Shown: one piece after another, positions 1-5,473 of the stretch | Layout: every line of letters starts with the position of its first letter | How positions within the stretch are numbered: the stretch's first letter is position 1 | Source: an uncultured Bacteroidota bacterium | Lineage (GTDB): Bacteria > Bacteroidota > Bacteroidia > Bacteroidales > F082 | Length of the DNA: 32,782 nucleotides | Direction: 5' to 3' | Assembly (NCBI GenBank): GCA_937901015.1 | Contig: CALCGQ010000025.1 | Location: 1 to 32,782, forward strand | Notes under the pieces: model-generated | What the model was told of the DNA's origin: nothing | What the model saw: only the letters and a program-made list of their open reading frames with translations | Database searches by the model: none | Made by a program: the position numbers and the translations under genes

Positions 1-1
1 T

Positions 2-271
2 GCTCCACCTGCAGAGATCTCTTCAGGATTAAAGGCTATCGATGGAGATATAATTGAAGATAATGATATCCACGTTATATATAGTTTCGATAAGGAAGAT
101 AATAGTATAAGAACTCTTTTTAGGACCTTTAGAGGAGATAATGCTGTAGATTTTTCAAAAGCTAAAGTTACTGATACAAAGTTCTGTCATAAAGGTGGTT
201 TTTTATTAAAAGAATTAATTCAAAAAAAGGAGTCTGGCATAAGAAAAGTAATAAAACCTCCGGTGTTATAA
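2..271 (+). CDS. 3' end of an unidentified gene (possible frameshift near its end)
   Basis: The reading frame is open from the first complete codon and ends at TAA 269-271, giving about 89 C-terminal residues; the 5' part lies outside the window. Visible segments are IHVIYSFDKEDNSIRTLFRT and TKFCHKGGF. The FRT-x-R...SK...FCHKGGF arrangement loosely recalls the C-terminal part of DHH/DHHA1-type phosphoesterases, but no DHH catalytic motif is in view, so I do not assign a function. An in-frame A-AAA-AAG slippery heptamer lies at 223-229. The -1 frame after it stays open to TGA 331-333 and encodes a plausible 34-residue tail (GVWHKKSNK... to ...AREKVVIVE), against a 13-residue zero-frame tail. 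The true end may therefore be 333. Coding nature is likely; identity is unknown. Confidence 0.6.
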   Translation, partial: APPAEISSGLKAIDGDIIEDNDIHVIYSFDKEDNSIRTLFRTFRGDNAVDFSKAKVTDTKFCHKGGFLLKELIQKKESGIRKVIKPPVL

Positions 272-330
272 TGGTTGAGATCCTTGAGAACGGTGATACC
301 CTTGCACGTGAGAAGGTTGTTATTGTGGAA

Positions 331-420
331 TGAATGGGACAATGATTTAATGATATAATGAGTGAATGATTCAATTATTGAATGAGTGAATGAATGTTGA
401 AATGCTATATGTGAATGTAA
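331..420 (+). repeat. AATGA-rich dispersed repeat, copy 1
   Basis: Low-complexity sequence built on AATGA/GAATG units. It contains the 19-mer AATGAGTGAATGATTCAAT at 357-375 and TGAAATGCTA at 398-407. Both blocks recur, in the same order, on the minus strand at 28356-28386. Each copy begins right at the stop codon of the upstream gene (TGA 331-333 here, the gldA stop there). Confidence 0.75.
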
Positions 421-422
421 TT

Positions 423-450
423 TTGTCATTCTGAGCGTAGCGAAGAATCT
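423..450. repeat. GTCATTCTGAGCGTAGCGAAGAATCT-type dispersed repeat, copy 1
   Basis: The core CATTCTGAGCGTAGCGAAG is a short intergenic repeat I recognise from many Bacteroidota genomes. A diverged copy in the opposite orientation lies at 5288-5331. It has imperfect dyad symmetry and no coding potential. Confidence 0.7.
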
Positions 451-463
451 TACTGAGACTGCA

Positions 464-498
464 AAAGACTAAAGACCAATGACTAATTATCCAACGAA
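464..498 (+). repeat. AGACCAA/ACTAATTATCC-type low-complexity repeat overlapping the alkD-like start
   Basis: The run from AGACTAAAGACCAATGACT through AATTATCCAAC resembles the longer tract at 2820-2910, sharing AGACCAA and ACTAATTATCCAA units. The start codon at 479 of the following gene lies inside it. Confidence 0.6.
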
Positions 499-1201
499 CA
501 ATAACCAAACTCCTCCACCAAAATATCTCACCGATTTAATACATGCTTTTGAAGAAAATGCCAATGCCGAGAATGCTGTTCAGATGGAGAAATATATGCG
601 GAATAAGTTCGAATTCTATGGTATAAAGTCTCCTGGAAGAAAAGAAATATATAAAGTATTTAAAAAGAATGCTGGGTTAATTCCTGCTGGAAGTCAAGAA
701 GAAATTGTTAGATGGTGCTGGAATGCTGATCAACGCGAGTATCAGATGTTTGCAATGGAATTTTTAGGCAGGACCACGAAAAAAGAGAACGAAGATATAA
801 TACATTTATATGAATTTCTGATAACCACAAAATCATGGTGGGATACGGTCGACTTTATTGCTTCCAATCTTGTGGGAGTTTATTTTAGTCGTTATCCATC
901 CAGAATCCCCCAAATAACAAATAGGTGGATGGAGTTCGGTAATATCTGGTTACAGCGAACATGTTTACTTTTTCAACTAAAGTATAAATCAAACTTAAAT
1001 ATGGAATTATTGGATAGTTTCATACAGCCATTATTACCTTCAAAAGAATTTTTTATTCAAAAAGCTATAGGTTGGATACTGCGGGAATACTCAAAAACAA
1101 ATCCAGAACTTGTGATTAGCTACGTAGAGAATAATAGTTTGTCGAATCTAAGTAATAGAGAAGCTTTGCTTTGGATTAATAAGAAACGAATTATTACTTG
1201 A
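479..1201 (+). CDS. DNA alkylation repair protein, AlkD-like HEAT-repeat glycosylase
   Basis: The 240-residue protein matches the AlkD/COG4912 family of HEAT-like-repeat DNA glycosylases that excise bulky or cationic alkylated bases such as N3- and N7-alkylpurines. Family features seen are MRNKFEFYGIKSPGRKEI near residues 40-57, the REYQMFAMEFL helix (about 86-95), and WWDTVDFIASNLVG at 120-133, whose Asp matches the catalytic-site acidic residue of AlkD. Length fits the family. The only upstream ATG puts about 14 residues (TNYPTNNNQTPPPK) before the first conserved helix LTDLIHAFEENAN. These residues are encoded by a low-complexity repeat, so the true N-terminus is uncertain and may have been recruited from it. 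No promoter match is obvious. It is a stand-alone gene, convergent with the small minus-strand gene that ends at 1215. Confidence 0.9.
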   Translation: MTNYPTNNNQTPPPKYLTDLIHAFEENANAENAVQMEKYMRNKFEFYGIKSPGRKEIYKVFKKNAGLIPAGSQEEIVRWCWNADQREYQMFAMEFLGRTTKKENEDIIHLYEFLITTKSWWDTVDFIASNLVGVYFSRYPSRIPQITNRWMEFGNIWLQRTCLLFQLKYKSNLNMELLDSFIQPLLPSKEFFIQKAIGWILREYSKTNPELVISYVENNSLSNLSNREALLWINKKRIIT

Positions 1202-1214
1202 TCCCTTCCAGATT

Positions 1215-1403
1215 TTATGGTTGCTGGTCATTTGTGTAATGGCGAGTAATTACATTATCATCAGCCTTCAAAATACTTATAATACCTACCAGTGGAGTAA
1301 GGAAAATATTTATCAGTACAGCACCCAAAAAACTAATTCGCTTTCCATACGAAAATAGCGAGATAATGATTGATAATGCCATATATATAATTATGTATAT
1401 CAT
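1215..1403 (-). CDS. Small two-helix membrane protein of unknown function
   Basis: This encodes 62 residues from the ATG at 1403; a TTG at 1418 would add five. There are two hydrophobic segments, about residues 1-18 (MIYIIIYMALSIIISLF) and 24-43 (FLGAVLINIFLTPLVGIISI), separated by a basic SYGKR turn and followed by a polar tail ending NDQQP. The motif FLGAxLxNIFLTPLVGI is typical of small inner-membrane proteins I have seen in Bacteroidota, but no function is known to me. It converges on the alkD-like gene with a 13-base gap. A 7-bp inverted repeat, CAAACTA (1429-1435) and TAGTTTG (1443-1449), lies just upstream and could be a binding site. Coding status is supported by composition rather than by a named family. 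Confidence 0.6.
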   Translation of the reverse strand: MIYIIIYMALSIIISLFSYGKRISFLGAVLINIFLTPLVGIISILKADDNVITRHYTNDQQP

Positions 1404-1573
1404 AATAGTGTTAAACAAAATCAGTACGCAAACTACATACCATAGTTTGTATTGTTCAGATTATCTGAAAAGTACATCCATAACAATTACTTGGTGATTC
1501 TAAATCATCCGAAAATGGATAACTATTAAGAAATTTTAAATGTAATTTTTACCAATCCCTCGGTGTCATTTAC

Positions 1574-1581
1574 TATTTTTG
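1574..1581 (+). promoter_or_regulatory. -7 element TATTTTTG
   Basis: Exact match to the Bacteroidota -7 consensus TAnnTTTG. It ends only 7 bases before the ATG at 1589, so transcription would start at or almost at the start codon (leaderless mRNA). Confidence 0.5.
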
Positions 1582-1588
1582 CCGGCCA

Positions 1589-2797
1589 ATGAATGTTAGA
1601 TTACTCACATACTTCCTATCGTTCTTTATTATATCACAAGTATTATTCTCTTGTGGTAATGATATTGAAGAAGACGCAAATGAACCCTATATACCTCTTG
1701 TTGATATTAATGATAGTATCTTTTACTATCCTGATAGTATTGTAATTGCTAAGAAAGCGAAAGAACTAGATACTAAATTTACTCGATTAGTAAAGTTAAC
1801 AGGTTTTAACGGTACTGTGCTTTATGCAGAAAAAGGGCGTATTGTTTTTAAAAAAGCATATGGTCATAAGAATGTTAGAAGAAAGAAAGAAGAACTTTCG
1901 ACTTCCGATCCATTTCAATTGGCATCAGTTTCAAAGATGTTCACAGGCATGGCAATTATGATACTCAAGAATGATGGTGATATTAATTACGATACGGATA
2001 TCAGGGAGTATTTGCCGGAATTTCCTTATGAAGGGGTTACATCAAGATTGCTAATGACCCATCGTGCAGGATTACCAAGGTATATGAGTTTGGCTCATGA
2101 TAAATGGACCAACAAGAAGATCCCAATGGACAATGATGAGATGATGGAATTATTTGTGGAGCATGTTCCCGATATGTATTTTACTCCTGACAATGGATTC
2201 CATTATTGTAATTCGAACTACTCAGTTCTGGCCAACATTGTAGAAAGAGTGTCGGGAATGCATTTTGATGAGTTTGTTGATGCCAGAATCTTCACCCCTC
2301 TAGGGATGGATAGCTCCTTTGTTTATAATATGAGAGGTGATAGTTCTGTTCCATTATATATTAAGGAGGGAGTCCCTGGATACTACCACAAAGGATGGAG
2401 ATGGCGTGAAATGACAAATGAATACCTAAATGGTGTGATGGGGGATAAAAATATTTATACTTCTGTGGAAGATCTCTATAAGTATGATAGGGCAATGGAT
2501 AACTTTAAATTATTACCTGATTCTGTTATTAGTGAAGCTTTTATACCGGGAAGTCCCAAATATTGGAAACGAAAGAATAATTATGGTTTTGGATGGCGTA
2601 TTAAAGAAGACAGAGATAGTACAGTTTTTCACTTTGGATGGTGGAAAGGATTTCGTACCTTCTATATACGTGATATGAAATATCAGAAAACCTTAATCGT
2701 ACTTACAAATAAAGATAAAGGACCAGGATCATCACACCTTTGGAATATCATTAAAGCAGATACATTACCCCTCGGAAGAATCAGTGATATTAGATAG
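1589..2797 (+). CDS. Serine hydrolase lipoprotein, class C beta-lactamase/D-Ala-D-Ala peptidase fold
   Basis: The 402-residue protein has a type II signal peptide with lipobox VLFSC, placing the lipidated Cys at residue 22. The mature protein is anchored in an outer or inner membrane leaflet. The beta-lactamase family (class C/EstB/penicillin-binding-like) motifs are present: S113-V-S-K116 (SxxK nucleophile in FQLASVSKMFTG), Y206-C-N208 (the YxN motif in HYCNSNYSVLANIVER) and HFGWWKGF near residue 355 in place of KTG (the HxG variant). Members hydrolyse peptidoglycan peptides, esters or other amides; the substrate cannot be predicted. The gene has its own -7 element immediately upstream and stands alone before a repeat tract. 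A role in antibiotic resistance should not be assumed, since this family is mostly peptidases and esterases. Confidence 0.9.
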   Translation: MNVRLLTYFLSFFIISQVLFSCGNDIEEDANEPYIPLVDINDSIFYYPDSIVIAKKAKELDTKFTRLVKLTGFNGTVLYAEKGRIVFKKAYGHKNVRRKKEELSTSDPFQLASVSKMFTGMAIMILKNDGDINYDTDIREYLPEFPYEGVTSRLLMTHRAGLPRYMSLAHDKWTNKKIPMDNDEMMELFVEHVPDMYFTPDNGFHYCNSNYSVLANIVERVSGMHFDEFVDARIFTPLGMDSSFVYNMRGDSSVPLYIKEGVPGYYHKGWRWREMTNEYLNGVMGDKNIYTSVEDLYKYDRAMDNFKLLPDSVISEAFIPGSPKYWKRKNNYGFGWRIKEDRDSTVFHFGWWKGFRTFYIRDMKYQKTLIVLTNKDKGPGSSHLWNIIKADTLPLGRISDIR

Positions 2798-2819
2798 GAA
2801 AAGCTGGAATCTTATACAA

Positions 2820-2910
2820 GATTAATCCCAATCATCCAATTCCCAATTATCTAATAACTAATTATCCAATAACTAATTATCCAAAGACCAAAGACCAAAG
2901 ACTAATTACC
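2820..2910 (+). repeat. CCAATAACTAATTATCC-type low-complexity repeat tract
   Basis: Tandem degenerate units of CCAATtACTAATTATCC and AAAGACCAAAGACC fill the gap between two converging genes. The 18-mer ATTATCCAATAACTAATT (2861-2878) recurs exactly, in reverse orientation, at 28276-28293. AGACCAA/ACTAATTATCCAA units also occur at 464-498. Confidence 0.75.
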
Positions 2911-2913
2911 AAC

Positions 2914-3609
2914 TCATCCCCCTGTAACAACTAGTTTAAACCCAACTCCGTGAACATTAATTAGCTCAACAGCGTCATCATCTTTTAAGTATTTTCGGAG
3001 TTTGGTAATATATACATCCATTGAACGGGCATTGAAATAACTATCATCAAACCAAATTTTATTAAGGGCCACCGTTCGATCTAGAACATTATTCATATTC
3101 TCACATAGTAGCTTAAGAAGTTCAGCTTCTTTGCTGGTCAATTTCTGCTCCTTTTCTTCCGTTGTAAGTGTTTGCCTGTTGTATTCAAATGTAAACTTTC
3201 CAAATTTGAAATCAGTTTTATTACCATTGGATTCTTTGGCAGTACTTCTTCTTAGAATTGCTTTTATTCTGAGAAGTAATTCTTCCATACTAAATGGCTT
3301 AGTTAGGTAATCATCGGCACCAACTTCAAACCCTTGAATCCTATCCTCTTGCATTGCCTTAGCGCTAAGGAACAAAATGGGTATATCCTTGTCAATTTTC
3401 CTGATTTTCTTAGCTAGTGTAAAACCATCCATTTCAGGCATCATAATATCAAGTACGCAAAAATCAAACTCTTCTCGTTTGAAAGTTTCATATGCTATTT
3501 TTCCATCCTGACAAAGAACTGTAGGATAGCTTTTCGCTTCAAGATATGCCTTAAGAATGTTACCTAGATTTTTATCGTCTTCTGCTAATAGTACGCGTAT
3601 ATTTTCCAT
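2914..3609 (-). CDS. rprY: OmpR-family response regulator, RprY-like
   Basis: This 231-residue transcription factor has a receiver domain (about 1-120) and a C-terminal winged-helix OmpR/PhoB DNA-binding domain (about 130-229). Receiver residues are complete: D11-D12 acidic pair, phospho-acceptor D54 in CVLDIMMPEMDGF, S82 and K104 in DDYLTKPFSMEELLLR. The receiver resembles RprY of Bacteroides/Porphyromonas (AEDDKNLGNILKAYL..., CVLDIMMPEMDGFTLAKKIR). The effector domain ends in the usual RSMDVYITKLRKYL...VHGVGFKL recognition-helix/wing pattern. It lies 6 bases downstream of the sensor kinase gene on the same strand, so the two are co-transcribed and form a cognate pair. The regulon is unknown; RprY orthologues have been tied to stress and metal/redox responses, and nothing here decides between them. 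Confidence 0.9.
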   Translation of the reverse strand: MENIRVLLAEDDKNLGNILKAYLEAKSYPTVLCQDGKIAYETFKREEFDFCVLDIMMPEMDGFTLAKKIRKIDKDIPILFLSAKAMQEDRIQGFEVGADDYLTKPFSMEELLLRIKAILRRSTAKESNGNKTDFKFGKFTFEYNRQTLTTEEKEQKLTSKEAELLKLLCENMNNVLDRTVALNKIWFDDSYFNARSMDVYITKLRKYLKDDDAVELINVHGVGFKLVVTGG

Positions 3610-3615
3610 GGTGTA

Positions 3616-5040
3616 TTATTTAATAGGTAATTGAATTGTAAATGTGGAACCACTTCCAAGCTCTGAATCCACACTAACTTCTCCATTATGCTGATCAACA
3701 ATTGCTTTTACATAACTTAGGCCAAGTCCAAATCCTTTAAAATTATGGATATTGCCTGTTGGGACTCTATATAATTTTTCAAATATTTTTTTTCTGTTTG
3801 ACTTGCTAATACCAATTCCATTGTCCTTTACTCTAATCAGAATACTATTACCGGAGTTTATGGTATTAATAACTATAACAGGAGCTTCGATACAATATTT
3901 AATGGCATTATCAAGCAAATTAATGATTACATTGGTAAGATGAATATTATCGCCCATAACTTCATAGTTAGTAGCTAATAGCTGAACTTCAATATTCCCG
4001 CCTTTATTTTCTGCGGCCATTCTTTTACTACCGATTGCAATGTTTATAATATCGTGCATATTATTGACAGATGTTCTCAGTTTAAGCTGCCCTTTGTCAA
4101 TGATTGCTGTTTGTAGAATCTGCTCCGACATTAACCCCAAACGTCCGTTTTCTTCACTTATTACACCTAAGTAATTGTCATAAAGTGATTCTGTTTTCTG
4201 TATATCTGAATCCTTAAGTGCCTCACATGCTAGAGCGATGGTAGAAATGGGTGTTTTGAATTCATGAGTCATATTATTAATGAAATCGTTTTTCATTATT
4301 GATAATCTCTTCTGTCGGAAAATAGTATAAATACTAAATGAAAAGGATATGATGATGACTAGGAATAGTACTACGGAAACAAGTAATAATATCCATAACT
4401 GACTAATAATAAACTTCCTTTCATTGGGGAAAAATATTAGAAGATTGTTTGGGTAGGAATAAAGTGACCCTAGAGTTGGGAGTTCAAAAATGAAACTTTC
4501 GCTCAATAGCTCTTCAGGATATTTTCCAGTTTTCTGAAGAATCATCGAATTTGTAGCCGGACTATATATTCCATATTCAAAGGTAGTATTAATATTCTTT
4601 TTCTTGAGGCTATACTTTATCATGGAGTTAATTAACTCCTTTTTTGAGTAGTAGAAATTACCAGGATCCCTTTGATTGTAATTAAGATTTAGGTCCCTGT
4701 GTATTTTGCTTGCTTTGTTTGATATTTGCAAAAACCTGTCAATATCAGTCTGGCTATTTATGTTTTCGAAATTTTCCAACATTACCTGATTTAAGGAGTC
4801 GTAGATATGAAAACTAGTTTGATTCTCCTCGTAGAATTTCTTTTGCTGTTTTATCCTTTCTTCAAGTCTGAGTTTGTCAAGGTTATACACAACTTGTGTA
4901 ATAGCCTCATCCACATCCTTGACAAAAATGGCATGTTTTAGTTTTACGGCATCTCGAATCCAATATACCTGAATCATCATTAATCCAATTGTAGATATGG
5001 TCACAAGGATAATAAATACATAATACGCCCACTTATTCAT
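3616..5040 (-). CDS. rprX: Sensor histidine kinase, RprX-like
   Basis: From the ATG at 5040 this encodes 474 residues. An upstream in-frame ATG at 5061 would add MIVYFCC, but those codons contain the -7 promoter element, so 5040 (MNKWAYYVFI) is preferred. Architecture: N-terminal membrane helix (about 4-24), extracytoplasmic sensor region of about 180 residues rich in charged helices, second membrane helix (about 207-230), HisKA with phospho-accepting H259 (NNMTHEFKTPIS), and HATPase with N-box NVIINLLDNAIKY, G1 VKDNGIGIS and G2 GFGLGLSYVKAIV. No HAMP or PAS domain is evident. The organisation and pairing with an RprY-type regulator match RprX of Bacteroides. The ligand is unknown. Transcription probably starts at the start codon (see the promoter at 5045-5052). 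Confidence 0.9.
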   Translation of the reverse strand: MNKWAYYVFIILVTISTIGLMMIQVYWIRDAVKLKHAIFVKDVDEAITQVVYNLDKLRLEERIKQQKKFYEENQTSFHIYDSLNQVMLENFENINSQTDIDRFLQISNKASKIHRDLNLNYNQRDPGNFYYSKKELINSMIKYSLKKKNINTTFEYGIYSPATNSMILQKTGKYPEELLSESFIFELPTLGSLYSYPNNLLIFFPNERKFIISQLWILLLVSVVLFLVIIISFSFSIYTIFRQKRLSIMKNDFINNMTHEFKTPISTIALACEALKDSDIQKTESLYDNYLGVISEENGRLGLMSEQILQTAIIDKGQLKLRTSVNNMHDIINIAIGSKRMAAENKGGNIEVQLLATNYEVMGDNIHLTNVIINLLDNAIKYCIEAPVIVINTINSGNSILIRVKDNGIGISKSNRKKIFEKLYRVPTGNIHNFKGFGLGLSYVKAIVDQHNGEVSVDSELGSGSTFTIQLPIK

Positions 5041-5044
5041 ACAA

Positions 5045-5052
5045 CAAAAGTA
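5045..5052 (-). promoter_or_regulatory. -7 element TACTTTTG for the kinase/regulator operon
   Basis: On the minus strand TACTTTTG matches TAnnTTTG exactly. Its last base is 4 bases from the ATG at 5040, implying a leaderless transcript. It argues against using the ATG at 5061. Confidence 0.5.
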
Positions 5053-5115
5053 AACTATCAAATTATTGATTTACAGCTTTTAACTTTTATTAACAGTTGT
5101 TATATTAGGTTAACA

Positions 5116-5144
5116 TTTGCAGGTTTTTATATGGTGTACTTTTG
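5116..5144 (+). promoter_or_regulatory. Promoter of the orphan RNA unit (TTTG - 17 bases - TACTTTTG)
   Basis: TTTG at 5116-5119 and TACTTTTG at 5137-5144 form one of the more complete -33/-7 pairs in the window; the 17-base spacing is slightly short of the usual 19-21. No protein gene follows on this strand for over 10 kb, but a structured segment and an intrinsic terminator do. Confidence 0.55.
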
Positions 5145-5147
5145 TGT

Positions 5148-5252
5148 CAGAATTAGTTAATCTACGAATTAACACAAGAGTAATATACTCGAATATTCTG
5201 CTTTATTTCATAATTGTTGGTTTTTGAATCCCGCTTCGGCGGGATTTTTTGT
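5148..5252 (+). ncRNA. Candidate structured small RNA of about 100 nt
   Basis: Between a good promoter and a strong terminator lies about 100 bases with no ATG and a neat fold. Outer stem CAGAAT (5148-5153) pairs with ATTCTG (5195-5200). It encloses two hairpins: GTTAAT (5156-5161) with ATTAAC (5168-5173), and GAGTA (5178-5182) with TACTC (5186-5190). Together they make a three-way junction. A single-stranded AU-rich stretch (about 5201-5226) then leads to the terminator. This is the usual build of an independent trans-acting sRNA. It could instead be a short leader that terminates. I do not recognise it as a named RNA family. Pairing was done by eye; no folding energy or conservation was computed. 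Confidence 0.5.
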
Positions 5253-5257
5253 TTTTT
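5227..5257 (+). terminator. Intrinsic terminator with UUCG loop
   Basis: AATCCCGC (5227-5234), loop TTCG, GCGGGATT (5239-5246), then TTTTGTTTTTT. A perfect 8-bp GC-rich stem with a T tract. Confidence 0.85.
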
Positions 5258-5287
5258 ACTATCAGCCAACAATAATCAGTTTACAAT

Positions 5288-5331
5288 AGATTCCTCTGTT
5301 CGCTCCTACGGCAACTCAAGCGGAATGACAC
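5288..5331. repeat. AGATTCCTC...GGAATGACA dispersed repeat, copy 2
   Basis: Reverse-oriented, diverged and longer relative of the element at 423-450. It keeps the AGATTC-TC ends, an internal GCTC and GGAATGACA. The rest of 5258-5410 holds no gene that I can see. Confidence 0.55.
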
Positions 5332-5410
5332 GATTTTTGGAATGATGATATTCTTGTTTAGTTGTCTCTTGCTATTCGGATCATTGATAAGAATGAATAA
5401 TCCATAAAAA

Positions 5411-5442
5411 GCAAAAAGGCCTGATGAATATTTCCATCAGGC
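5411..5442 (-). terminator. Intrinsic terminator of the aldehyde dehydrogenase operon
   Basis: On the minus strand GGCCTGATG (5442-5434), an 8-base loop and CATCAGGCC (5425-5417) are followed by TTTTTGCTTTTT. It lies 31 bases past the stop at 5474. Confidence 0.85.
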
Positions 5443-5473
5443 CAGATTATTTGAGTAATATCTTTTAAGATAT

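Noticed and set aside
271-333. Independent 20-residue gene starting at the ATG at 271 (overlapping TAATG)
   Set aside because: It is too short and reads better as the tail of the upstream gene in the -1 frame.
2806-2825. Hairpin AATCTT/AAGATT after the serine hydrolase gene as a terminator
   Set aside because: It is a six-bp AT-rich stem without a T run, too weak to call.
5041-5061. Upstream ATG at 5061 for the sensor kinase
   Set aside because: The added codons lie in the -7 element TACTTTTG, and the membrane helix begins naturally at the ATG at 5040.
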